From Nonomuraea maritima (GTDB lineage: Bacteria; Actinomycetota; Actinomycetes; Streptosporangiales; Streptosporangiaceae), in NCBI RefSeq assembly GCF_900100395.1, contig NZ_FNFB01000004.1, positions 248,001-312,000 on the forward strand: DNA of 64,000 nt. Reading direction: 5' to 3'. The notes under the pieces are model-generated. The model made no database searches. It saw only the letters and a list, made by a program, of their open reading frames with translations, and had not been told where the DNA came from. A program made the position numbers and the translations under genes. Below, one piece after another: positions 17,520 to 28,800 of the stretch; the stretch's first letter is position 1; each line of letters opens with the position of its first letter.

Positions 17520-18001
17520 TCCTGGAGCTGTCGCAGGATCGGCGCCTGGGACGGCGCCGGTCCGCAGACGCACAGACAAGCACAGACGCCGCAGCGTGAC
17601 CGACACGGTCCGCTGCCGGTCGGCGCTGCCCGCACCGCACGCCGGCGGCTGAATACGCCCGGAGCGAACCGCTCGCCGGCGCCCTGCCCGGCCACCACCT
17701 CCAACCTGGCCTTTCCCGCGCGCAAGAGGGCTCGACGCGATCTGACGTGCGAGCAGGTTCCGGGCGAGCGGCAATTCGATTTACGGATGCCGCTTGCGGA
17801 GCATAATGATCTTCTGCCGACAGCAGACGATTTCAAGGAGAAGACCCCGCGGCGTACGCTCGCGCCGACCACGCGACGGTGAACCGCCCGCGCGACCTCA
17901 CGCGCCCGGTGACGACCTTGCCCGGGCCCGCGTGCCGTTACCGAGGAGCGGGCCCGTTCGCGACCGCCCACACGGACACGTTTGTGCTGGAAAGAGGACA
18001 C
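17520..18001 (+). promoter_or_regulatory. Intergenic region upstream of NRPS operon
   Basis: 482 bp with no supported gene. A 7-bp stem (CGGCGCC-TGGGAC-GGCGCCG, 17540-17559) just after the reductase could be a weak terminator. An AT-richer island at 17771-17810 contains CATAAT (17802-17807), a possible -10 box without a convincing -35. A GTG-started in-frame extension of NRPS1 from 17879 is rejected in favour of the ATG at 18002, which has AAAGAGGA immediately upstream. Confidence 0.4.
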
Positions 18002-21000
18002 ATGGCCACGGAGGTTACGGGCGCGCGCCGCCCTCTCACCGACTCGCCCAACCGGATTCACGAGGCGCTGGAGGCGCAGAGCCGGCGCACGCCCGACCGG
18101 GTCGCCGTCGTCGCGGGCACGAGCCGGCTGACCTACGCCGAGCTCGACCGCATGGCCAACGGGATCGCGAACGCCCTGGCCGCGCGGGGCGTCGGACGTG
18201 GCGACCTGGCGGGAATCTGCCTCGACCGCGACGAGTGGCTGGTGCCCGCGCTGATCGGGGTGCTGAAGGCGGGAGCGGCCTACGTGCCGCTGGACCCGGC
18301 CTACCCGGCGGAGCGATTACGGTTCATGGCCGAGGACTCCGGCGTGCGCATGGTGCTCACCTCGGCGTCCCGGCGCGGCACCGCGTCGCTGACCGGCGCC
18401 GCCACCGTGCTCGTCGATGACACGGCGCCCGCCGAGCACGGGCCCGAGGTGCCCGGCGAGCCGGGCGACGCCGCGTACGTCATCTACACCTCCGGCTCCA
18501 CCGGCCGGCCCAAGGGCGTGGTCGTGGAGCACCGCAACACCATGAACCTGGTGCGCTGGGAGGCGTCCGCCTACACCTCCGAGGAGTTGAGCGGCATGCT
18601 GGCCGGCTCCTCCATCTGCTTCGACGCCTCGATCACGCAGATCTTCACGCCGCTGTCCGCAGGCGGGACCGTGATCATGGCGGACAATGTGCTGGCGCTG
18701 CCGACGCTGCCCGCCCGCGACGAGGTGCGCACGGTCTTCGGCGTCCCGTCCGCGCTGTCGGTGCTGCTGCGCGAGCCGCTGCCGGAGGGCGTGCGCATGG
18801 TGCTGTCCGGCGGCGAGCGGCTGACCGCCGCCCTGGTCGCGAGCATCTTCGCGAACCCGGGCGTGCGCCGCGTGCTCAACATGTACGGCCCCACCGAGTG
18901 CACCACCGGCAGCACCATGTACGAGGTGAGCCGCGACCACCAGGGCGAGCCGCCGCTGGGCGGGCCCATGGCGAACGCGCTGCTCAGCGTGCGCGACGCC
19001 GACGGCAGGCCGGTCGCGGACGGACAAGTGGGCGAGTTGTGGATCGGCGGGCCCGGCGTGACCCGCGGATACCTGGGCCACGAGTCGCAGGCGTTCCGCA
19101 CCGAGCCGGACGGCTCCCGCGTCTACCGCAGCGGCGACCTGGTCCGGTGGGTGGACGGCGAGCTGCGTTACGTGGGCCGCGCCGACGACCAGGTCAAGAT
19201 CCGCGGCTACCGGGTGGAGCTGGGCGAGGTCGAGTCGGCGCTGGACCGTCATCAGGCGGTGCGCCGCGCCGTCGTCCTCGCGCACACCGACGACGACGGC
19301 ATCGCCTACCTCGTCGCGCACGTGGCGGCCTCCGGCGTGACGGAACCCGAGCTGCGCGGCTGGCTGCGTGACCGCCTGCCCGACCACCTGGTCCCGGCCA
19401 GGATCGGCGTGACCGACGACCTGCCGATCGCCCCCATGGGCAAGGTGGACCGCGCGGCCCTGCCCAAGCTGCGCCCCGCCCGTACGGGGAGCGAGGCGCC
19501 GGTCGCGCCGCGCACGGACGACGAGCGCCTGGCGGCCGGGGTGATCGCGGACGTACTGGGCCTGCCCGAGGTGGGCGTGTACGACCGGTTCGCCGACCTG
19601 GGCGGGCACTCGCTGGCCGCCGCCCGGGTGGTGATCGAGCTGTCACGGCGGCTCGGGCACACCGTGCCGCTGGCGGCGTTCCTGACCGAGCCGACCGCGG
19701 CCGGGCTGGCGGCGGGCCTGCGCGAGCCCGGATCGGCGCCGGTGCGGCGGACCGGCGTGACCCGGCACCCGCTCACCGTCGCGCAGCAGCAGTTCTGGAC
19801 GTTGCGCCGGCTGCACCCGCACAGCCCGGTCACCACCGTGCCGATCCGGCTCCGCGTGCGCGACTTCAGCGGGACCGCGCCGCTGCGCGAGGCGCTGGAC
19901 GCGATCGTGCGCCGGCACGAGGCCCTGCGCAGCACGATCGCCGTCGGCGAGGACGGCGTCCCGTACGCGATCGTGCACCCGCCCGCCGCCGTCCCCCTGG
20001 TCGAGCACCCGGCGGGCGCGGACCCGGTGAAGGTGGCACGGGCCGCGGCGGAGCACGTGTTCGACGTGACGAACGAGGTGCCGCTGCTGCGCGCGAGCCT
20101 GTGCCCCGTGGGGGACGGCCTGGCCGAGCTGGTGCTCGTGACGGACCACATCGGTTTCGACGGTGGTTCCGTCGGCGTGCTGATGGAGGAGCTGGCCGCC
20201 GAGCTGGCGGGCGAGCCCGTTCCCGAGCCGGCGGTGCAGTTCGGCGACGTGGCGGTACACGAGCAGGAGGACCGGGCCGGCCTCGCGCGGCTGCGGGAGT
20301 TCTGGCGCGACGAGCTGGCGGGGGCGCCGGTGGCGGGTCCGCCGCCCGCCGACCTGACGACGGACCGGGTGATCAGGCCGCTGCCCGAGGAGTTCACGGA
20401 CGGCGTGGCGGCGCTGGCCCGTGCGTACGGCACGACTCCGTACGCGGTGTACCTGGCCGCTCTCGCCCTGGCCTCCGGGGAGCAGGACACCCTGATCGGG
20501 ATGGTCGCGGCACGGCGCGCCGCGCCGGAGCTTGCCCGGGTGGTCGGGCCGCTCATCGACACGCTGCCGGTGTGGCTGCGGCCGGAGTCGGCGCCGACCT
20601 TCCGCGACCTGGTCAGGCAGGCAGGGGAGGTCGCCACGCGGGCCCTGGTGCACCAGGAGGTCCTGCCCGCCGACCTGCCCCGCTCTCCGGTGATGCTGGC
20701 CATGCAGCACGCCGAGGTGCCGGTGCGCGCCGGCTGTCTCGACCTGCTGACCGAGGTGGGCCCCGGCGCGGCGGTGCACGAGTTCAGCGTCCTGGTCAAC
20801 CGTACGGTGGACGGCTCCGAACTGCACCTGGAGTACGCGGTCGCGCTGCTCGGCAGGCAGGAGGCCGAGGCGTACCTCGACCGGCTGCTGTCGCTGCTGC
20901 GGCGCGCGGCGGCCGAACCGAACCTGCCGATCGCCGCGTTCGAGCGGGTCACCCCGGACGAACGCGCCGCGTTGCTGGGCCGCGCGGCCGGGCCGCGGCT

Positions 21001-22840
21001 GCCCGACGACCTGCCGCCGGTGCCGCTGGCGCTCGCGTCGCACACGACGGGCACAGCGGTGGCCGGCCAGGACGGCGCTTCGCTGAGCCACGCCCAGCTG
21101 AACGACCGCGCCGACCGGATCGCGGCCGGACTGCTGGCGCACGGGGTGTCGCGGGGCGACGTGGTCGGCGTCCGCGTTCCGCGCGACCGGATGCTGCCCG
21201 CGGTGCTGCTGGGCGTGTGGCGGGCGGGGGCGGCGTACCTGCCGCTGGACCCGGACCACCCGGCCGAACGGCTGCGCCTGCTGGCCGCGGACGCGGGCGC
21301 CCGCGTGGTGCTCACGCGCGGCGAAGCACCCTCTGAAGCGGCCGTGCCTGAAGCGGCCCTGTCCGAGGCGGCCCTGTCCGAGGCGGCCCTGTCCGAGGCG
21401 GCCCTGTCCGAGGCGGCCCTGTCCGAGGCGGCCCTGTCCGAGGCGGCGGCACCGGGCGGGCCGGTGACGCTCGACGCGGACCTGCTCGCGGCGGGCCCGC
21501 GCGCGGAACTGCCGGAGGTCCGTTCCGACGACCTGGCGTACCTCACCTACACCTCCGGCTCCACCGGCGTCCCCAAGGGGGTCGAGGTCACCCACGGCGG
21601 TCTGGCCGCCCTCGTGGCCGGGATGATCGCGACGCTCCGTCTCTGCCCGGCCGACGTGCAGCCCGCGGTCGCGCCGCTGAGCTTCGACGCGTCCGCCTCC
21701 GAGCTGTGGAGCGTCCTGACCGCCGGCGGCACGTCCGTCGTGGTGGACAGGACCACGGCCACCGACGGGCACGCGCTGGCGGAGCTGATCACCACGAGCG
21801 GGGCGACGGTGATCGACCTGGTGCCGACCTCGTACCGGATGCTGCTCGCGGCCGGCTGGACGGGCGGCCCGGCGCTGCGGGCCGTCGTCGGCGGTGAGGC
21901 CCTGGACCCGGCGCTGGCCGACCAGATCCTGCTCCGCGTCGGCGAGCTGTGGAACGCCTACGGCCCCACCGAGACCACCGTCACCTCGACGCTGCACCGG
22001 GTGCGCGCGCACGAGGGCGACCGGGTGCCGATCGGGACGCCGATGCCGGGCGAGCGGGCGTACGTGGTCGACGCGCGGTTGCGGCTGGTGCCGCCGGGCG
22101 AGGTCGGCGAGCTGCTGCTGGGCGGCGCCGGCGTGGCCGGCGGCTACCGGGGCCGGCCTGACCTGACCGAGGCCGCCTTCGTGGCCGATCCGTTCACGCC
22201 CGGCGGCCGGTGCTACCGCACGGGCGACCTGGCGCGGTGGCGGCCGGACGGGACGCTGGAGTTCCACGGCCGCCGCGACCACCAGGTGAAGGTCCGCGGG
22301 TACCGGATCGAGCTGGGCGAGATCGAGGCCGTGCTGCGCGAGCTCACCGAGGCCGCGGTGACCGTGGCGGGCGCGGACGCACAGGCCCACCTGGTCGGCT
22401 ACGTGACGCCGGAGACGGCGGACCTGGCCGCGATCGAGCGGCACGCCAGGTCCAGGCTGCCCGGCCACATGGTGCCGCGCCGCTGGGTCGCCCTGCCGGT
22501 CCTGCCCACGCTGCCCAGCGGCAAGGTCGACCGCGCCGCGCTGCCCGAGCCGGACACCGGCCCCGAGGTCGTGAGGGTCGCGCCGTCCACCGACGCCGAG
22601 CGCCTGGTGGCCGCCGTCTGGGCCGAGGTGCTGGAACGGCCGGAGGTCTGGGCCGACGACGACTTCTTCGCCCTCGGCGGAGCCTCGTTCGCCGCCACCA
22701 GGGTGGCCGCCCGCCTGCGCGAGATGTTGCAGGTCGACGTGCCTGTGCGGTTGCTGTTCGACCGCCCGGTGCTCGCCGGCTTCGCCGCCGCGCTGGAGGA
22801 GCTGCTGGCCGCCGACCTGATGGAAGGGGACGAGGGATGA
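18002..22840 (+). CDS. Non-ribosomal peptide synthetase 1, domains A-T-C-A-T
   Basis: A 1612-residue NRPS forming the loading and second modules. A1 (about residues 20-490; YTSGSTGRPKG, MYGPTE, final Lys in APMGKVDRAALP); T1 (phosphopantetheine Ser537 in GGHSL); C (about 590-980; active-site motif is DHIGFDG, residues 715-721, instead of HHxxxDG); A2 (about 1003-1510; YTSGSTGVPKG, AYGPTE); T2 (Ser1562 in GGASF). My alignment to the GrsA pocket gives A1 D-A-T-F-L-G-M-T-G-K (no clear substrate, probably neutral) and A2 D-A-S-D-V-G-A-V-T-K (acidic residue at position 278, like basic-amino-acid pockets). Six AALSE repeats (residues 1118-1147) interrupt A2. There is no epimerisation domain. A TTA codon (18317-18319) may make translation bldA-dependent. 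The stop overlaps the NRPS2 start (ATGA). The acidic C-terminal tail may dock to NRPS2. Confidence 0.95.
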   Translation: MATEVTGARRPLTDSPNRIHEALEAQSRRTPDRVAVVAGTSRLTYAELDRMANGIANALAARGVGRGDLAGICLDRDEWLVPALIGVLKAGAAYVPLDPAYPAERLRFMAEDSGVRMVLTSASRRGTASLTGAATVLVDDTAPAEHGPEVPGEPGDAAYVIYTSGSTGRPKGVVVEHRNTMNLVRWEASAYTSEELSGMLAGSSICFDASITQIFTPLSAGGTVIMADNVLALPTLPARDEVRTVFGVPSALSVLLREPLPEGVRMVLSGGERLTAALVASIFANPGVRRVLNMYGPTECTTGSTMYEVSRDHQGEPPLGGPMANALLSVRDADGRPVADGQVGELWIGGPGVTRGYLGHESQAFRTEPDGSRVYRSGDLVRWVDGELRYVGRADDQVKIRGYRVELGEVESALDRHQAVRRAVVLAHTDDDGIAYLVAHVAASGVTEPELRGWLRDRLPDHLVPARIGVTDDLPIAPMGKVDRAALPKLRPARTGSEAPVAPRTDDERLAAGVIADVLGLPEVGVYDRFADLGGHSLAAARVVIELSRRLGHTVPLAAFLTEPTAAGLAAGLREPGSAPVRRTGVTRHPLTVAQQQFWTLRRLHPHSPVTTVPIRLRVRDFSGTAPLREALDAIVRRHEALRSTIAVGEDGVPYAIVHPPAAVPLVEHPAGADPVKVARAAAEHVFDVTNEVPLLRASLCPVGDGLAELVLVTDHIGFDGGSVGVLMEELAAELAGEPVPEPAVQFGDVAVHEQEDRAGLARLREFWRDELAGAPVAGPPPADLTTDRVIRPLPEEFTDGVAALARAYGTTPYAVYLAALALASGEQDTLIGMVAARRAAPELARVVGPLIDTLPVWLRPESAPTFRDLVRQAGEVATRALVHQEVLPADLPRSPVMLAMQHAEVPVRAGCLDLLTEVGPGAAVHEFSVLVNRTVDGSELHLEYAVALLGRQEAEAYLDRLLSLLRRAAAEPNLPIAAFERVTPDERAALLGRAAGPRLPDDLPPVPLALASHTTGTAVAGQDGASLSHAQLNDRADRIAAGLLAHGVSRGDVVGVRVPRDRMLPAVLLGVWRAGAAYLPLDPDHPAERLRLLAADAGARVVLTRGEAPSEAAVPEAALSEAALSEAALSEAALSEAALSEAALSEAAAPGGPVTLDADLLAAGPRAELPEVRSDDLAYLTYTSGSTGVPKGVEVTHGGLAALVAGMIATLRLCPADVQPAVAPLSFDASASELWSVLTAGGTSVVVDRTTATDGHALAELITTSGATVIDLVPTSYRMLLAAGWTGGPALRAVVGGEALDPALADQILLRVGELWNAYGPTETTVTSTLHRVRAHEGDRVPIGTPMPGERAYVVDARLRLVPPGEVGELLLGGAGVAGGYRGRPDLTEAAFVADPFTPGGRCYRTGDLARWRPDGTLEFHGRRDHQVKVRGYRIELGEIEAVLRELTEAAVTVAGADAQAHLVGYVTPETADLAAIERHARSRLPGHMVPRRWVALPVLPTLPSGKVDRAALPEPDTGPEVVRVAPSTDAERLVAAVWAEVLERPEVWADDDFFALGGASFAATRVAARLREMLQVDVPVRLLFDRPVLAGFAAALEELLAADLMEGDEG
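21353..21442 (+). repeat. Six perfect 15-bp tandem repeats inside an NRPS A domain
   Basis: The unit GCGGCCCTGTCCGAG is repeated six times without mismatch, preceded by one degenerate copy (21338-21352) and followed by a partial one. It stays in frame and encodes AALSE repeats, about 60 codons before the A-domain YTSGSTG loop, in a region that is normally a variable surface loop. Confidence 0.97.
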
Positions 22841-25800
22841 CCGAGGTACATGAGGACCGGATCGCCGGACTCGTCCGGTCCAGGCTCGCCGCCGCACTGA
22901 AGCAGGCCGAGAAGGCCCCCGGCATCCCGGCGACGTCGGCCACGGACATGCCGCTGTCGCCGGCGCAGGAGCGGCTGTGGTTCCTGGCCCAGCTGGAGCC
23001 GGACACGCCCGCCTACAACGTGCCGCTGACGCTGCGGCTGCGTGGCCCGGTGGACGTCGCCGCCCTCACCGGCGCGGTGGCGGACCTGGCGGATCGGCAC
23101 TGGATCCTGCGCGGCGTCATCGAGGACGGACGGGTGCGCCCCGTCGCCGCCGTGCCGGTGCCCGTGGTGGACATCGTGGACGCGGCGGAGCTGGAGCGGG
23201 AGCTGGCCGGCCACGCCTGGCGGCCGTTCCTGCTGGACGCCGAGCCGCCCCTGCGGGCCACGGTGTTCCGGCTCGGCGACGACGAGTGCGTGCTCGCGCT
23301 CACCCTGCACCACATCGCCACCGACGCCTGGTCGGAACGCGTGCTGCTGGACGATCTCACCCGCCTGTACGCCGCCCGATTACGCCTGGAGCCGCCCCCC
23401 GCTCCCCCCGCCCTGCAGTACGCGGACGTGGCGGCGTGGGAGGCCGGGCGGCCGGACACCGACCTCGACTGGTGGGCCGAGCACCTGGCGGGCCTGCCGC
23501 CGGTGCTCGACCTGCCGCTCGCCCGCCCGCGCCCGTCCGTGCCCGGGTGGGAGGGGGCGGCGGTGCCGGTGGAGGTGCCAGAGCCGCTGGCGGCGAAGGT
23601 GCGCGCGGTGGCGGGGACGTCGCCGTTCATGGTGTTCCTGGCCGGGCTGCAGGCGTTGCTGAGCCGCCTGTCCGGCGTCGACGACATCGCCGTGGGGGTG
23701 CCGCACGCGGGCCGCCATCACCCCGACGCCGAGCGGGTCGTCGGCTGTTTCGTCAACACCCTGGTGGTGCGCGGCGACACTTCGGGCGATCCGACCGGCG
23801 CGGAGCTGCTGGCCCGGGCGCGTACGGCGGCGCTGGACGCGTACGCGCACGCCGGCACGCCGTTCGAGCAGGTCGTGGAGCGGCTGCAGCCGGAGCGGAA
23901 CCTCGGGGTCACGCCGCTGTTCCAGGTGATGCTCAACGTCTATGACACCGGTGCGCCGGTGTCGCTGCCGGAGCTGGAGGTCGAGGTCGGGTCGCCGCCC
24001 GCGCCGACCGCGAAGTTCGACCTCAACCTGGAGCTCTGCGACGACGGCACCCGGTTCTCCGGCGAGTTGCGCTACCGCAAGGACCTGTTCGACGAGGCCA
24101 CCGTGCGGCGGCTCGCCACCTGGTACGTCGAGCTGCTGGACGGCATGCTCGCCGACCCTGACGCGCCGGTGCGGCTGCCGTCCGGCGACGACCTGCGCGG
24201 CCGCGACGCGGACCTGCCCGTGGACGTGCCGCTGCACACGCTGGTCGAGCGGGTGGCCGACGCCCGCCCTGACACGGTCGCGGTCGGCGGGCTCAGCTAC
24301 GCGGAGCTGGACCGCCGCGCCAACCAGGTGGCCCAGTGGCTGCTGGCGTGCGGGGTGCGCCAGGAGGAGCCGGTCGGCGTGCTGCTGGAGCGGCGGCCCG
24401 AGCTGGTGGTCGCCATGCTCGGCGTGCTCAAGGCGGGCGCGGCCTACCTGCCGCTCGACCCGGTCTACCCGGAGCGGCGCAACCAGGCGGTGGTGGCCGA
24501 CGCCGGAGCGCGGATCGTGCTCACGGACACCGAGCTCGCCGCCGCCGCGGACGCCTCCGGCGAACGCCCCTGCGTGGCCGTGCGGCCGGAGCACCTGGCG
24601 TACGTGATCTACACCTCGGGCTCGACCGGACGGCCGAAGGGCGTCACGGTCGAGCACCGGCACATCACGCACTACCTCGGCGCGGTGGCCGAGGTCATGC
24701 CCGCGGGGCTGGCCTCGTTCGCACTGGTCTCCACCGCCGCCGCCGACCTCGGCATGACGAACGTGTGGTGCGCGCTGACCACGGGCGCCACCCTCCATCT
24801 GATCGACCACGAGACGGCCACCGACCCGGCCGCGTTCGCCGCCCACCTGGCGGCCCATCCGGTGGACGCGATCAAGATGGTGCCCAGCCAGCTCGAACTC
24901 CTCGGCACGGCCGCGCTGCCGCGCAAGCTGCTGGTCCTGGCCGGTGAGGCGGTGCCGGCGGACCTGGTGGCGCGGGTCCGTGAGGCGCGGCCGGACCTGG
25001 AGGTGCAGATCCACTACGGCCCCACCGAGACCACGGTGTCGGTGCTGGCCTGCGACGCGGGCGAGACCTCTCCCGGCCGGGCGCCGCTGGGCCGGCCGCT
25101 GGCCGACGTGGTGTGCCGGGTGGCCGACCCGTCCGGGCGGGCGCTGCCGCCCGGCGTGCCCGGCGAGCTGTGGATCGGCGGGCCCAGCGTGGCCCGCGGC
25201 TACCTGGGCCGCCCCGACCTCACCGCGGAGCGCTTCACCGGCGGCTGGTACCGCACCGGCGACCGGGTCAGGGTGACCTCGGACGGGCTGATCGAGTTCC
25301 TGGGGCGGATCGACGACCAGGTGAAGGTGCGCGGCTTCCGCGTCGAGCTGGGCGAGGTCGCCGCGGCGCTGCGCGCCCTGCCGCAGGTCGCGGAGGCGTA
25401 CGTGCAGCCGGTCGGCGCCGGCATGGAGCGGCGCCTCGCCGCCTGGGTGACCCCGGCGACGGTCGACGTGGCCGAGGTGCGGGCGGCGCTGCGCGAGCGG
25501 CTGCCCGACTACATGGTGCCGGCCGCGATCGGCGTGCTGGAGACGTTGCCGCTCACGCCGAACGGCAAGGTTGACCGGGCCGCGCTGCCCGTACCCGAGG
25601 CGGGGCCCTCGGTGCGGGTGCCGCTGGGCACTCCCGAGGAGCGCCTGGTGGGCGAGGTCTGGACGGACGTGCTCGGGCTCGCGGAGGTGTGGGCGGACGA
25701 CGACTTCTTCGCCCTCGGCGGGCACTCGTTCGCGGCGACCCGGGTGGCCGGGCGGCTGCGGGAACGGCTGGGCGCGGCGGTGCCGGTGCGGCTGCTGTTC

Positions 25801-28800
25801 GAGCACCCGGTGCTGGCCGACCTGGCCGCCGCGCTCCCCCGTCCGGCCGACGCCGCGCGCGTGCGGCGCGCGCCGGCGGACGGGCCGGTGCCGCTGTCCG
25901 GGGTGCAGGCCAGGCTGTGGTTCCTGGCGCAGCTCGAGCCGGACAGCAGCGCCTACAACGTCCCGGTGGCGCTGCGGCTGCGCGGCCCGCTGCGCGCGGA
26001 GGCGCTGCTGGACGCGGTACGCGACCTGGCCGAGCGGCACCACGTGCTGCGCGGCGTGGTCGACGACTCCGGCCCCGAGCCCGTGATGGTGGTGCGCGAC
26101 GCCGGCGAGGTGCCCGTGTCCACCGCGCGCGCGGACCGCTCGGAGGTCGAGGACGTGCTGGCCACGCACCTCGCGACGCCGTTCGCGCTGGACCGCGAGC
26201 CGCCGATGCGGGCGGTGCTGCTGTCCGTGGACGACGCTTCGGATGACGACGAGCACGTGCTCTCGCTCACCTTCCACCACATCGCCACCGACGCGTGGAC
26301 GCGCGGCCTGCTGCTGGAGGAGCTGTCCGGCCTGTACGCCGCCCGCCTCGGCCTGCGCCCGCCGCTCGACCCGCCGCCCGCGCAGTACGCCGAGGTGTCG
26401 CCGGTCCCCGACCCGGCCGACCTGGACTGGTGGGCCGGGCACCTGGACGGCCTGCCGCCGGTGCTCGACCTGCCCACCGACCGGCCGCGCCCCGCGGTGC
26501 CCGACCCGGGCGGTGCCGCGCTGGACCTGGAGCTGCCTGCCGGGCTGAGCGATCGGGTCAGGGCGGTGGCCGCCGCCTACCGGTCCACGCCGTTCATCGT
26601 GCTGCTGGCCGGGCTGCAGGCGCTGCTGGCCAGGCTGTCGGCGAGCGCGGACATCGCGGTCGGCGTGCCGGTCTCCGGCCGTGACCACCCGGACACCGAA
26701 GGCGTGGTGGGCTGCTTCCTCAACACGGTGGTCGTACGGACCGACGTGGGCGGCGACCCGACCGGGCGCGACCTGCTGGCCCGCGCGCGGGAGTCCGCGC
26801 TGGGCGCGCTCGCGCACGCGGGCACGCCGTTCGACCGGGTGGTGGACCGGCTGCGGCCGGAGCGGAACCTGGCGGCCACGCCGCTGTTCCAGGTGATGCT
26901 CAACTACATCTCTGGCGTGGCGAGGCCGGAGCTGCCCGGCCTGGAGGCGTCCGAGATCCACCTGCGGGAGCTGACCACCAAGTTCGACCTGAGCTGGCAC
27001 GTCATCGACGAGGGGACGGGCGCGCCGCTGCGCGGCGGGCTCGCCTACCGGACCGACCTGTTCGAGCCTGGCACCGCGGCCAAGCTGACCCGCTGGTACA
27101 CCGCCCTGCTCGACGGGCTGCTCGCCGACCTGGACGCGCCGGTGGGCGCGGTGCCGCTGGAGCCGGTGACCGGCCCCGTCGTCGATGGCGGGCCGCCGCC
27201 CGAGCCGCCCGCCGGGGCGGTGCACCACCTGATCGAGCGCTGGGTGGACGAGACTCCCGGCGCCCCGGCCGTCGTGGGCGCCGACCGCGCCCTGACGTAC
27301 GCGGAGCTGGAGTCGGCCGCGAACCGGATCGCGCACTGGCTGCTGGAGGCCGGGGTGGGCGCCGACGAGCCGGTCGGCGTGCTGCTGGAGCCGGGCGCGG
27401 ACCTGGCGTGCGCGTTGTTCGGCATCCAGAAGTCGGGCGGCGGCTACCTGCCGATGGACCCGGCGTACCCGGCGGCGCGGATCGCCGCGATGCTGGAGGC
27501 CGCCGGGGTGCGGGCCGTGGTGACGGTGAGCGAGTTCGCGCACCTGATCGGTGACGGCAGGCGGGTGCTGGCGCTCGACCGGCCGCCGTCCCTGCCGGGC
27601 ACCCGCCCTGAGGTCGACGTACGGCCCGAGCACCTGCACCACGTGATCTTCACGTCGGGGTCCACCGGCACGCCCAAGGCGGTGGCCGCCGAGCACGGCG
27701 GTGTGCTGAACTACCTGGGCGGCATGCTGCCGCGCATCGGCGTGCCGGGCGGGTCGTTCGCCGTGGTCTCCACGCCCGCCGCCGACTTCGGCCTGACCTG
27801 CGTGTTCGGCGCGCTGACCACGGGCGGGACGGTGCACCTGGTGCCCCGCGAGACCGCGATGGACCCGGCCGCGTTCGCCGGTTACCTGGCCGAGCACCGG
27901 GTCGACGTCGTCAAGTGCGTGCCGAGCCACCTGGAGCTGCTGGCCTCGGGCGGCGACCTGCCGGCCGTGCTGCCGCGCGAGCTGCTGATCCTGGCGGGCG
28001 AGGCGTGCCCGTGGGACCTGGTGGAGCGGGCCAGGGCAGCCAGGCCCTGGCTCAGGATCCAGAGCCACTACGGTCACACCGAGTCCACGATGATCTGCCT
28101 GGTGTGCGACACCGAGGAGATCCCCGCCGACCGGCGGACCGGGATCGTGCCGCTGGGCCGCCCGCTGCCCGGCGTGTACGGGCACCTGGTGGACGCGGCG
28201 TCACGCCCTGTGCCGCCCGGCGTGCCCGGCGAGCTGGTGGTCGGCGGCCCCGGCGTGACCCGCGGCTACATCGGCCGGCCCGAGCTGACCGCCGAGCGGT
28301 TCGTCCCCGACCCGCTGACCGGGGAGGGACGCTGCTACCGCAGCGGCGACCTGCTGCGCGTCGCCTCGGGCGGGCGGATCGAGTTCCGCGGCCGGGTGGA
28401 CGACCAGGTCAAGGTGCGCGGCTACCGCGTGGAGCTGGGCGAGGTCACCACCGCGCTGCGGGCGCTGCCGCAGGTCGCCGAGGCCGTGGTGCTGCCCGTC
28501 GGCGAGGGGAAGGCCAGGCAGCTCGCCGCGTGGGTGACGCCCGCGACCGTGGAGGCCGCGGCCGTGCGCTCGGCGCTGCGGGAACGGCTGCCCGACTACA
28601 TGGTGCCGGCGCACGTCGTGGCGCTCGACCGGCTCCCGCTCAACCCGAACGGGAAGATCGACCGGGCCGCCCTGCCCGAGCCGGTGGCGGAGCAGGCCGC
28701 GTACGCGGCGCCCGCGACGCCGAACGAGGAGCTGGTCGCCGGGGTCTTCGCCCAGGTGCTCGGCGTCGAGCGGGTGGGGGCCGGCGACGACTTCTTCGCC

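Noticed and set aside
17879-18001. GTG-started extension of NRPS1
   Set aside because: No family resemblance in the extra 41 codons and a strong ribosome site is directly before the ATG at 18002.
17794-18420. Small leader-peptide gene before NRPS1
   Set aside because: The frame overlaps NRPS1 out of frame, has no ribosome site and no peptide-like features.
19643-22897. Minus-strand open frame of 1084 codons opposite NRPS1
   Set aside because: A shadow of the real gene; Arg/Gly/His-rich translation without domains.
23380-28185. Long minus-strand open frame of 1601 codons opposite NRPS2
   Set aside because: High-GC codon bias leaves antisense frames open; the product is low-complexity and matches no family, while the plus strand holds clear NRPS domains.
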